In this document: positions 7,809-18,900 of the stretch, one piece after another
Numbering within the stretch: position 1 is the first letter of the stretch
How the letters are laid out: each line of letters opens with the position of its first letter
Source: an uncultured Bryobacteraceae bacterium
GTDB lineage: Bacteria; Acidobacteriota; Terriglobia; Bryobacterales; Bryobacteraceae
Length of the DNA: 64,000 nucleotides
Assembly: GCA_938027685.1 (NCBI GenBank)
Contig: CALJAM010000007.1
Location: 26,131-90,130 of the forward strand
Direction: 5' to 3'
Made by a program: the position numbers and the translations under genes
Notes under the pieces: generated by a model
The model's input: the letters and a program-made list of their open reading frames with translations, nothing else
Told to the model about the DNA's origin: nothing
Database searches by the model: none

Positions 7809-8669
7809 TCAGGCCGCCACGGGGCCGCAGAAGAAGTCCAGGGCTTTCGAGATGAACTGCTTCAGTTGGGGGCGAGGCACGACGGCATCCAGCATGCCGT
7901 TCTTGAGCAGGAACTCGCTGCGCTGGAAGCCTTCCGGGAGCTTTTGGCGAATGGTCTGCTCGATGACGCGCGGGCCCGCGAATCCGATCAACGCGCCCGG
8001 CTCGGCTATGTTGAGGTCGCCCAGCATGGCGAAACTGGCGGTGACGCCGCCGGTGGTGGGGTCCGTCAGCACGCTGATGTAAGGGACGCGAGCTTCGTCC
8101 AGCCGCATCAGGGCGGCGGAAATCTTGGCCATCTGCATCAGGCTGACGGCGCCCTCCTGCATGCGCGCGCCGCCGGAAGCCGAAACGATGATGAGGGGGA
8201 TGCGGCGTGCCATGGCACGTTCGATGGCGCGCGTGATCTTCTCGCCTACGACCGCGCCCATGCTGCCGCCGATGAACTTGAGCTCGAGCACGCAGATGTA
8301 AACGGGGCGTCCGTTCAAGGTGCCGCCGGCCGAGATGACGGCATCATTCAGATTCGTGGCTTGGCGCATGGCGGCCAGCCGCTCTTTGTACGGCTTGGCG
8401 TCCACGAATTCCAACGGGTCGGTCGAGACCATCGAGTCGTCGTAGGTCTCCCAGTCGCCGTCGAGCAGTTGGCGCAGGCGCGTCACCGCGTCGATTTTGA
8501 AGTGATAGCCGCACTTGGGGCAGACGTGGAGGTTCTGCTCCAAGGCTTTTCGCCAGATGATCTGCCGGCAGCCCTCGCACTTCAGCCATAGCCCTTCGGT
8601 GCGGACGCGGCGCTCCCCCTGGGCAGGCGGGGTTTCGGTTTTCGGTTTGGGTCGTGTGAACCAGGGCAT
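7809..8669 (-). CDS. accD: Acetyl-CoA carboxylase carboxyltransferase subunit beta
   Basis: A 286-aa AccD. It has an N-terminal C4 zinc ribbon (Cys31, Cys34, Cys50, Cys53), then the carboxyltransferase crotonase-like domain with 'FIGGSMGAVVGEKITRAIERA', 'SASGGARMQEGAVSLMQMAK' and 'VLTDPTTGGVTASFAMLGD'. With AccA it transfers the carboxyl group from biotin to acetyl-CoA, giving malonyl-CoA for fatty acid synthesis. Length is normal. It lies 3 nt downstream of the cobalamin adenosyltransferase gene and is probably co-transcribed with it. accA is not in the window. Confidence 0.96.
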   Translation of the reverse strand: MPWFTRPKPKTETPPAQGERRVRTEGLWLKCEGCRQIIWRKALEQNLHVCPKCGYHFKIDAVTRLRQLLDGDWETYDDSMVSTDPLEFVDAKPYKERLAAMRQATNLNDAVISAGGTLNGRPVYICVLELKFIGGSMGAVVGEKITRAIERAMARRIPLIIVSASGGARMQEGAVSLMQMAKISAALMRLDEARVPYISVLTDPTTGGVTASFAMLGDLNIAEPGALIGFAGPRVIEQTIRQKLPEGFQRSEFLLKNGMLDAVVPRPQLKQFISKALDFFCGPVAA

Positions 8670-8672
8670 GAC

Positions 8673-9209
8673 TCAGTATTCGATGCCGCGCTGCGCACGG
8701 ATGCCTTTGTCGAAGGGATGCTTGATGGCGCGAACTTCGCTGACCAGATCGGCCTCCTCGATCAGGCGCGGGTGCGCGTTGCGCCCCGTGCAGATGACAT
8801 GCACTTGCGGAGGCCGCCGGCGCAGGCCCTCCAGCACCTCCTCGATCTGCAGCAGCCCGTAATCCACGGCGTTGTTGATTTCGTCCAGGATCACCATATC
8901 ATAGGCGCCGGATTCGATCGCGGCGCGCGCCGCCTGCCAGGCCTGTCGGGCCGCCTCCAAGTGTTTGGGATCGGGCTGTTCGGCGTCGGGCTTGAGAAAG
9001 CCGCGGCCCATGGGCCGAATCTCCAGCGCGCCGCCCAACATCCGCGCGGCGTCCAGCTCTCCGTAATGCCAGGTTCCCTTGATGAACTGAATCATGAGCA
9101 CCTTCATTCCGTGGCCGATGGCGCGCAGAGCGCTGCCCATGGCGGCCGTGGTCTTGCCCTTGCCGTCTCCCGTGAATACCATGAGCAAGCCACGACGCCA
9201 CGATCCCAC
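8673..9209 (-). CDS. cobO: Cob(I)alamin / corrinoid adenosyltransferase (CobA/CobO/BtuR type)
   Basis: P-loop adenosyltransferase with 'FTGDGKGKTTAAMGSALRA' at the N-terminus, 'MIQFIKG', 'DMVILDEINNAVDYG' (Walker B-like) and 'VHVICTGRNAHPRLIEEADLVSE'. It adenosylates corrinoids from ATP to make the coenzyme B12 form. The GTG at 9209 (178 aa) is preferred because the conserved GL-x-V strand before the P-loop starts upstream of the alternative ATG at 9182 (169 aa); neither has a clear Shine-Dalgarno. It is followed after 3 nt by accD. No other cobalamin genes are nearby. Confidence 0.88.
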   Translation of the reverse strand: MGSWRRGLLMVFTGDGKGKTTAAMGSALRAIGHGMKVLMIQFIKGTWHYGELDAARMLGGALEIRPMGRGFLKPDAEQPDPKHLEAARQAWQAARAAIESGAYDMVILDEINNAVDYGLLQIEEVLEGLRRRPPQVHVICTGRNAHPRLIEEADLVSEVRAIKHPFDKGIRAQRGIEY

Positions 9210-9288
9210 TTCATTACGGTAACGCGGGGCCCTCCGCAGTCGCAATGACGGCGGCCGCCGCCGGACACAACGCCGGCCTGACCGGTTA

Positions 9289-9294
9289 TATAAT
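9289..9294 (+). promoter_or_regulatory. -10 box (TATAAT) of the sdhCAB operon
   Basis: A perfect TATAAT hexamer lies 33 nt before the sdhC ATG, in the divergent gap between cobO and sdhC. The implied leader is about 27 nt and contains a GGGA/GGA Shine-Dalgarno-like stretch just before the start. The -35 region is weak. Confidence 0.6.
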
Positions 9295-9327
9295 GGCGGT
9301 CTCCCGCGGCCGGCACAGGGATGGAAC

Positions 9328-10019
9328 ATGAGTGCTGCAATCATCACAAAGGTTGACGAAAGGATCGCCTTCTACGAAGTTCCGGCGGGCAAGAAGGCCA
9401 TCGTGGCGGTGACGGGGCTGGTGCTCATCGGCTACGTGGTGGCCCACATGTTGGGCAATCTCCAGATCTTCCTCGGCCGAGAGCGCATCAACGCTTACGC
9501 CGAGCTGCTGCACAGCTCGGGCCCCCTGCTCTGGGCGGCGCGGCTTGTGTTGCTGGTGGCGGTGGGTTTACACATCGTTTTCACTGTGCAGTTGTGGCTG
9601 GCGAAGCGAAGGGCGCGCCCGGTCCGTTACCTCAAGAAAGTCGACGTGCCCTCGGCCTACGCTGCTCGCACCATGATCCTGAGCGGGCCCCTGATCGCCG
9701 CCTTCGTCATCTTCCACGTGCTGCACCTGACGACGGGGCAGGCCGGCCTGCCCTTCGAGCCGCTTAACGTGTATGACAACGTGGTGCGCGGCTTCCGGAT
9801 CTGGTACGTTTCGCTGGCGTACATGGTGGCCGTTTCGCTGGTGGGCGTGCACGTCTGGCACGGCCTGTGGAGCATGCTGCACACACTGGGTCTGGATGAC
9901 GAGCGCTATCGCCCCACGCTGGAGCGAATCTCGCACGCGGTGGGATTGCTCACGGCTTTGGGCTATCTCTCCATCCCGGTGGCGGTGCTCACCGGTCTGA
10001 TCGGCGGAGGTGTGAACTA

Positions 10020-10020
<1 letters not shown>
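9328..10020 (+). CDS. sdhC: Succinate dehydrogenase / fumarate reductase cytochrome b subunit
   Basis: A 230-aa, five-helix di-haem cytochrome b of the Bacillus-type (type B) succinate:quinone oxidoreductases. Candidate haem histidines sit in 'VVAHMLGN', 'ELLHSSGP', 'VGLHIVFT', '[10 protein letters not shown]' and '[11 protein letters not shown]'. It anchors SdhA and SdhB in the cytoplasmic membrane and passes electrons to quinone. Gene order C-A-B and the single large anchor subunit (no sdhD) support type B. The stop TAA overlaps the first base of the sdhA ATG. Confidence 0.95.
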
Positions 10021-11929
<1,909 letters not shown>

Positions 11930-11933
<4 letters not shown>

Positions 11934-12709
11934 GGATCATCCTGCACGTCTGGCGACAGAAGAACGCAAGCGAGCCGGGCCGCATGGTTCGCTACGAAGT
12001 CAACAACGTGAATCCGCACATGTCGTTTCTGGAAATGCTCGACGTGCTCAACGAGGAGCTGGTGCAGCAAGGCGAGGATCCGATCGCCTTCGACCACGAC
12101 TGCCGCGAGGGGATCTGCGGCATGTGCGGGTTCATGATCAACGGGCGCGCGCACGGTCCGGAGCCGGGCACCACCGTCTGCCAGCTCCACATGCGCCACT
12201 TCCGGGACGGCGACGAGCTGTGGCTGGAGCCGTTCCGCGCCCGTGCCTTCCCCCTGATTCGCGATCTGGTGGTGAACCGCAGCGCCTTCGATCGCCTCAT
12301 CGCGGCGGGCGGTTACATTTCGGTGAATGCGGGCAGCGCGCCGGACGCCAACGCCATCCCCGTGCCCAAGCAGGCGGCGGAGAAAGCCATGGACGCGGCC
12401 GCCTGCATCGGATGCGGCGCCTGTGTGGCGCAATGCCCCAACGCCTCCGCTGCCCTCTTCCTGGGCGCGAAGATCTCGCACCTAGGCCTGCTTCCGCAGG
12501 GTCAGCCCGAGCGGTACCAGCGCGTGCTGAAGATGGTTTCGCAAGCCGCGCTGGAAGGATTCGGACACTGCACGAACGCGGGCGAGTGCGAGGCCGTCTG
12601 TCCGAAGCGTATCAAGCTGGAAGTGATCGCGCGCATGAACCGCGACTACCTGGTGGCCGCCGTTAAACACCTGGGCGTGAAAGAGGCCGTGGAAGCGGGC
12701 GTCGGTTAA
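11930..12709 (+). CDS. sdhB: Succinate dehydrogenase iron-sulfur subunit
   Basis: A 259-aa iron-sulfur protein. The N-terminal [2Fe-2S] cluster is bound by Cys58, Cys63, Cys66 and Cys84. The C-terminal ferredoxin-like half carries '[15 protein letters not shown]' and '[14 protein letters not shown]' for the [4Fe-4S] and [3Fe-4S] clusters. It wires the flavin in SdhA to haem and quinone in SdhC. It is the last gene of the sdhCAB operon; 68 bp separate it from the kinase gene, with no obvious hairpin terminator. Confidence 0.97.
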
Positions 12710-12751
12710 GCGAATCCGGGGCACGGGCACGCCGCGCTGCGCCGCCCGCCG

Positions 12752-12757
12752 TATAAT
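12752..12757 (+). promoter_or_regulatory. -10 box (TATAAT) of the ntrYX-like operon
   Basis: A perfect TATAAT lies 20 nt before the ATG at 12778. The predicted leader is about 13 nt and lacks a recognisable Shine-Dalgarno. Confidence 0.55.
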
Positions 12758-12777
12758 CGGATCAGGTTCGGCCTCCC

Positions 12778-14607
12778 ATGCGCAAGCGGGCGGTGCAGGT
12801 TGCGGGGCTTGTCCTGCTGCTGGTCTCTGCAGCACTCCTCATTTGGCAGGGGTCGTTCAGTTTCGGACCTTTCGCGCCCAGCAGTCCCGAGCAGACTGTC
12901 CTCTACTGGGCCATCTCCACGCTGGTTTTCCTGCTGACGGTCACGCTCGGCTTCATGCTGGTGCGCACGGCCGCGCGCCTGTACGTGGAGCGACGGAGCA
13001 ACCGCGAAGGCTCGCGCATCAAGACCAAACTGGTCGTCGGCGCGCTGGCGCTGAGCATCCTGCCGGTTTTCTTCCTGGTGCTGTGGAGCGTCTCGGTGCT
13101 CAACCGCAACCTGGACAAGTGGTTCAGCCGCCCGGCGGAGAACGTGCGCGTCAACCTGCTGGAGGTGGTGAAGGCCCTCGAGCAGGAGCGGCTGCAACCC
13201 GGCCGCTTGAGACCGGAGTGGCTGGAAGCCCGGCAGCGCGAGATCGAAAGTTACATCCGCGAGTATGATCGGCTGGCGATCAGTCGCAAAGAGGCGCGTC
13301 GCTTCTACCTGACGTTGCTGGCCGCCATCACGCTGTTCATTCTCTTCGTGGCCACCTGGGTGGCGCTCTTTCTGGCCCGCCAGATTTCCAATCCCATTTC
13401 AGCGCTGCTCGACGCCGCCGCCCAGGTGCGTCGCGGCAACCTCGCACACCGGGTGCACGTGAAAGCGATGGACGAACTGGCCACACTGGTGCGCGCTTTC
13501 AACGAGATGACGCGTGATCTGGAAGCCAACAGCCGGGAGCTCGAGGAGCGCCGGCGATTCACGGAGGCCATCCTGGAGAGCATCCCCACCGGCGTCATCT
13601 CGGTATCTGCCGACGGTCGGATTCAGCGTGTCAATCGGGCGCTGGGGGACATCCTCGGTAAGGAAAAGACGGCGCGGGCCCAGCGACTCGAGGATCTGTT
13701 TTCGCGGGAGGATGCCGCCGAGCTGCGCTACATGATGAAGCGCGCGCGTCGAATGGGACAAGCCTCCCGGCAGTTCGAGCTGAGGACGGAGCATGGCCGG
13801 CGGCAGCTTTCGGCCACGGTGGCCGCCCTGGACGACAGGATCGGCACAGGCTTCGTGGTGGTGCTGGAGGACACCAGCGAGCTGCTGCGCGCCCAGAAGG
13901 CGCTGGCTTGGCAGGAAGTGGCGCGGCGGGTGGCCCACGAGATCAAGAATCCCCTGACGCCCATCGCACTGAGCGCCGAGCGAGTTGCCTTGCAGCTCAA
14001 GCGGCACAACGTCCCGCCCGAGTTCCGGCGCATCGCCGAGCAGTGCCTTCAGACCATCACGCGAGAGGTCGAATCGGTCAAGAACCTGGTGGACCAGTTC
14101 TCGCAACTGGCCCGTTTCCCCACGGCTCGGCTCGTCCCGACCGATCTGAACGAGGTTGTGCGGGAGGCTTTGGCCGTCTTTGAAGGCCGCTTGGACGGCA
14201 TCGAGCTGGATTGTGAGCTGACGCCGAACCTGCCGCCGGCAAACCTTGACCGCGAGCTGTTCAAGCGCGTGATCGTCAATCTGGTGGACAATGCGGCCGA
14301 GGCCATGCAGGACTCCCTGGTGAAGCGTCTGTACGTCGGCACGCAGGCTCCGTCGCCCGAGCTGCTGGAGCTGGTGGTGGCTGACACCGGCTGCGGCATT
14401 TCCCCCGAGGACAAAGAAAAGCTCTTCCTGCCTTACTTTTCGACCAAGGGCCGGGGCACGGGTCTGGGGCTCGCCATCGTGAGCCAGATTCTGAGCGAGC
14501 ACAAGGCAACGATCCGTGTGGAAGACAACCAGCCGGTCGGTGCGCGATTCATCGTGGAGATCCCGACGCTGGAGAACGGCAAGGCGGCGCAGGAGGTCGC
14601 GCGGTGA
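12778..14607 (+). CDS. NtrY-like sensor histidine kinase
   Basis: A 609-aa membrane kinase with the NtrY layout. Three membrane helices lie near residues 8-25, 41-63 and 82-105, then an extracytoplasmic region, a fourth helix near 180-202, HAMP (about 203-255), PAS ('AILESIPTGVISVSADGRIQRVN'), HisKA with phospho-acceptor His387 in 'RRVAHEIKNPLTPIALSAERV', and an HATPase domain with N-box 'NLVDNAAEAM', 'DTGCGIS' and 'GRGTGLGLAIV'. It is predicted to phosphorylate the sigma-54-dependent regulator encoded immediately downstream (4-bp overlap). NtrY kinases are linked to nitrogen and envelope or redox signalling; the signal here is unknown. Confidence 0.9.
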   Translation: MRKRAVQVAGLVLLLVSAALLIWQGSFSFGPFAPSSPEQTVLYWAISTLVFLLTVTLGFMLVRTAARLYVERRSNREGSRIKTKLVVGALALSILPVFFLVLWSVSVLNRNLDKWFSRPAENVRVNLLEVVKALEQERLQPGRLRPEWLEARQREIESYIREYDRLAISRKEARRFYLTLLAAITLFILFVATWVALFLARQISNPISALLDAAAQVRRGNLAHRVHVKAMDELATLVRAFNEMTRDLEANSRELEERRRFTEAILESIPTGVISVSADGRIQRVNRALGDILGKEKTARAQRLEDLFSREDAAELRYMMKRARRMGQASRQFELRTEHGRRQLSATVAALDDRIGTGFVVVLEDTSELLRAQKALAWQEVARRVAHEIKNPLTPIALSAERVALQLKRHNVPPEFRRIAEQCLQTITREVESVKNLVDQFSQLARFPTARLVPTDLNEVVREALAVFEGRLDGIELDCELTPNLPPANLDRELFKRVIVNLVDNAAEAMQDSLVKRLYVGTQAPSPELLELVVADTGCGISPEDKEKLFLPYFSTKGRGTGLGLAIVSQILSEHKATIRVEDNQPVGARFIVEIPTLENGKAAQEVAR

Positions 14608-15977
14608 GGCGGGCGCGGGTCCTCGTGGTGGACGACGAGCCGGGTATCCGGGAGTCCTTGTGCGGCGTGCTGGAGGACGAAGGCTACCTGATCGAAGCGG
14701 TCGCCACCGCCGAAGAAGCGCTCGAACAGATCCGGCGCTGCCTGTATGAAGTCGTGCTGCTGGATATCTGGCTGCCCGGCATGGACGGCATCGAAGCGCT
14801 AGCTCGCATTCAGGAGATGCCCGAGGCTGACCGGCCGGTGGTAGTGATGATCTCGGGGCACGGCACGATCGAGACGGCGGTCAAGGCCACCAAGATGGGC
14901 GCCTTCGATTTTCTGGAGAAGCCGTTGAGCCTGCAGCGCGTCTGCGTGGTGGTCAAGAACGCGGTCGAACACCGGCGGCTGGCGCTGGAGGTAGGACGGC
15001 TGCGGGAAAGCGCCGAGCCGTATCGCATCATCGGCGAGAGCGTCCCGATGAAAGCGCTGCGCAGGCAGATCGCGCTGATGGCCGGCACCAACGGGCGCGT
15101 GCTGATCTACGGAGAGAGCGGGACGGGCAAGGAGTTGGTGGCGCACGCCATCCACGCCATGAGCCCGCGGGCCTCGGAGCCCTTCGTGGAGGTCAATTGC
15201 GCCGCCATCCCGGAAGATCTTATCGAAAGCGAGCTGTTCGGCCACCGCAAAGGCGCTTTCACGGGCGCCACCGAAGACAAGATCGGCAAGTTCCAACGCG
15301 CCGACGGAGGGACGCTCTTCCTGGACGAAGTCGGCGACATGAGCCTGAAGACGCAGGCCAAGGTGCTTCGCGTGCTCGACGAGCAGCGCTTCGAGCCCGT
15401 GGGCGCTTCCGAATCCGTGCAGGTGGATGTGCGCGTGATCGCAGCCACCAACAAGAACCTCGAGGAGGAGATCGAACGGGGCAATTTCCGCGAGGACCTC
15501 TTCTACCGGCTCAACGTCATCCCCTTTTACGTTCCGCCGCTGCGCGAGCGCCGCGAGGACATTCCGCTGCTGGCCGATTATTTCCTCCGGCAGTTCGCCA
15601 CGGCCTACGGGCGCAAGCCCAAGGAGCTGACGCCCGATGCCTATCGGCTCCTGCAGGAGTATTCCTGGCCGGGTAACGTGCGCGAACTCAAGAATCTGAT
15701 GGAACGCATCGTGATCATGTACCCGCAGACACGCATCGAGGCGCGCCACATCCCGCTGTCGACGAGCCGCCGCTCTTCCGCGCGGGCGCCCGAGCGCTTC
15801 GCCAGCCTGGAGGAGGTGCGGCGCGCGGCCGAGCGCGAGTACATCCTGAAGAAGCTCGAGGAGACCGGCGGCAACGTGACGCGAGCGGCGGAACTGCTAG
15901 GGCTGGAGCGCAGCCATCTCTATCGCAAGATGCGCGCGTTGGGCATCGAACCTGGGGAGCGAGCACGCAACGCGTAA
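14604..15977 (+). CDS. NtrX-like sigma-54-dependent response regulator
   Basis: A 457-aa regulator. The receiver domain has phospho-acceptor Asp54 ('LLDIWLPGMDG'). The AAA+ domain has Walker A 'GESGTGKE', the sigma-54 contact loop 'GAFTGA', Walker B 'FLDEVGDM' and the arginine-finger region 'REDLFYRLNVIPFYVPPLRER'. The C-terminal Fis-type HTH is 'NVTRAAELLGLERSHLYRKMRALGI'. It would activate sigma-54 promoters when phosphorylated by the coupled kinase. The gene ends 21 nt before the next start, with that gene's -10 box in between. Confidence 0.93.
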   Translation: MRRARVLVVDDEPGIRESLCGVLEDEGYLIEAVATAEEALEQIRRCLYEVVLLDIWLPGMDGIEALARIQEMPEADRPVVVMISGHGTIETAVKATKMGAFDFLEKPLSLQRVCVVVKNAVEHRRLALEVGRLRESAEPYRIIGESVPMKALRRQIALMAGTNGRVLIYGESGTGKELVAHAIHAMSPRASEPFVEVNCAAIPEDLIESELFGHRKGAFTGATEDKIGKFQRADGGTLFLDEVGDMSLKTQAKVLRVLDEQRFEPVGASESVQVDVRVIAATNKNLEEEIERGNFREDLFYRLNVIPFYVPPLRERREDIPLLADYFLRQFATAYGRKPKELTPDAYRLLQEYSWPGNVRELKNLMERIVIMYPQTRIEARHIPLSTSRRSSARAPERFASLEEVRRAAEREYILKKLEETGGNVTRAAELLGLERSHLYRKMRALGIEPGERARNA

Positions 15978-15983
15978 CTGAGT

Positions 15984-15989
15984 TACAAT
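15984..15989 (+). promoter_or_regulatory. Candidate -10 box (TACAAT) for the GH42-like gene
   Basis: TACAAT (5 of 6 to consensus) ends 9 nt before the ATG at 15999, just after the ntrX-like stop. The transcript would be essentially leaderless. Confidence 0.45.
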
Positions 15990-15998
15990 CGGGGCGCC

Positions 15999-18900
15999 AT
16001 GCGACGCGCCCCAACCTATGCCCTGCTGGCCGTCATCCCGGCGGCCTTTTGGCTCGCCCTCCAAGGTCCCGCGCAACCGGCCGCCGGGCGCCCCGGCCCC
16101 AACTTCGCCAGTTTCGAAGCCGTCGCGGAGGCGGCCCGCTGGAAGCCGGTGGGCTCCGCACAGGTCGAGCCTTCGACGGATTTTCCGTCCTGGCAGACCC
16201 ATTCCTTGAGGGTCGCTGTTCCGGCGGGCGCACGCGGCGGCGTCGAAACCGACTGGGTGCCCGCGAACTGGCATCGCTACGAAGCGTTGCAGTTCTTCGC
16301 CTACGCGGAGCAACCGGCCAGAGTCGAGCTCGAGCTTGCGGCGGGCGATCTCCGCGCAACGCGCGCCGCAAGTCTGCGGCGCGGAGCGCAGCACGTGCAG
16401 ATCCGGCTGCGCGAATTCGCCGGGCTGGATCTTCGCGGCGTCTCGCGGTTGAGTCTCAGGGTGCAGGGGCCCGCGACCCTCTATCTCGATCGCTTCCGGC
16501 TCACCGAGTATAACGAGGAACTGGCGGCGCTGGGTCGGATGGATGCGCCGTACTCGCTCGACATCGAGACGCCGCATACGAAATGGGCGCGCCCCTTTGC
16601 CTCAGGCCCGCTGGAAGTGCTCGTAGTGCCCGACGTGGCGCACGGACGCGCCGCAATCGAGCTGGCGCAGCGGCTGGAGTGCCGGCTGCATGCGGTCACG
16701 CTCGGATCGAATTCGGGAACGAACCGCTGGGGCTTTGGCGACTTCTACGGCGAGCGGGGCGATTCCTACGGGGCGCCGTTCACGCTGGCCTATACATACC
16801 TGGCTGACGCCCTGCTGAACGGGCCGCATTACGACGTGATGGTGCTCCCCGGTACGCGCCGGTGGGATGAATTTCCGCGCGTGGTGCGGGAGGCGGTCCG
16901 CCGGCGCGTCGAGAAGGGGATGGGGCTGGTGTTGCTGGGCATGCAGGGCGCCGGCGAAGACTTCAGAGACCTCTCTCCGCTGGAACTGCTCAGGCCCGGA
17001 CGCCCGGCAAGTCAGTGGAAGGTTGTGACGGAGCACTACATCACGCGCAACGTGCCCCTGGATGCTTTCCCCTACGAGCAGATGCGGCACTTCGAGAGCC
17101 GAGCCCGGGGCGAGGTTCTCCTGCGCACGGAGCAGGGTGAACCGATCCTCGCCGTGCGGAAGCTGGGCGAGGGACGGGTGGTGGCCGCAGCCTGGGAAGA
17201 GCGCGGGTTGATCCCGCTGATCGCGAATCAGTGGAGGGCCCGCGCTACCTGGCGTTATTGGGAATACATGTACTCGCTGTTGGCGCGCGCGGTGGTGTGG
17301 GCGGCACGCAAGGAATCCCCCGTGGCTCTGGAGCCCTCGGCTTTCGACGAACCCTCGCGTCCCTCCCGCGTGCAGCTGGCCTGCCGCGTGCCCGTGGTCT
17401 TTGACGTAAAGGTTCGCGACGAGCACTGGGAAATCGAACAGGAGACGACGCTGCCCGCGCCCGACGGCAAGGCCGACCTGGCTCTGCCCGCGGCGCCGCG
17501 GGGCGAGCTGCACTTCGTGGACGTCCTGGCCCGCGACCCGAAGGACGGCAAGGTGCTGGACTGGGGCACGCAAACATATCGGACCTCGCTGCCGGCCCGC
17601 ATCGTCGCTGTTCAGCCGGACCAAGATCGTTTCCGGCGTGGCGATCCCGTGACCGGGAAGTGCGTGCTCGAGGGCGCCGGCCGCGGGCTGGTTCTGCGAC
17701 TGAGCCTTTATGACAACTACGGGCGTCTGCTGGCGCGTCGGCAAGAGCAGCCCGCGGAGGGCGCAACAGCGGTCCCGTTCTCTTTTCCCAGCGACGATGT
17801 GCTGACGCGCCTGGCATGGATTGAGGCGCAGATCCTTGAAGGCGGACGCGAACGGCACCGGAGGCGGCAGGACGTTTTCGTATTGCAGCCGAGACGCTGG
17901 GATGATTTCGACGTGGTCATGTACCTGTTCGGCCCCGACCCGGCGCCCGGGCTCTGGCCCACGATCGAGCGACGCCTGCGGCAGATGCAGGTCACCACGC
18001 TTTCCTCCTATCCGCTGGAGCTCTCCCGGCACGCCAATTTCGGCGTGCAGGCCCAGACCCGCATTTCAGGCCAGGAGTCTCCGGACGGCGAGGCTCGCAA
18101 GCCTTATCTCGAGCAGAAACGGCGCTGGAGGGAGACGCGCGACAAGAAATACCTTGCGCGGCTTTACTGCCTGAGCGACCCGGCTTATCTGGAGCAGCAA
18201 AGGCGGGAGATCGAGAAGCTGGTCGCTCCCTGGGTTCTGCTGTCGCCGATGAGTTACTACATTTATGAAGAACCCTCGCTGACCTGTTACACCGACGCCT
18301 TCGACCTGTGTTTTTCCACGCACTGCATGACGCGCATGCGGGAGTGGCTCAGGCGCGAATACGGCACGCTGGAGGCGCTCAACCGCCAGTGGGGAACGGC
18401 CTTCGTGCGCTGGGAGGACGTCGTGCCGGATACGACCGAAGAGGCGCAGCAGCGCGGCAATTACTCCTCCTGGGCCGATCATCGGACCTTCATGGAGGAG
18501 GTGTACGCCGCCAATTATGCTTATGTGCGCGATCTGCTGCGGCGCCACGATCCGGAGGGCCTGGTGCTGCTCTCGGGCACCCAGGAGTCAGTGCCGCACA
18601 ACGGCTGCGATTACTCGCGTCTGAATCACGTGGTCGGGCACCTGAATCCTTACACGGGCGGAAATCAGCTCGAATTCCTGCGCAGTTTCAACCCGGGCTT
18701 GCGCATGTCGGCGGGGACGGGCTACGGCGTGAAGGGACGGAGGACGCTCTATAACCTGTATAACGGTCTGTTTCACGGTTTCACCGCGGGCGCTTACATC
18801 TTCTGGCAGTACTCCATACTCAATCCGGACTATCGTTTCTGTGCCAGCGCCGAGAGCATACGCGCGGCGCTGGAGGAGATCCGCGACGGCGGCGTAGCAC

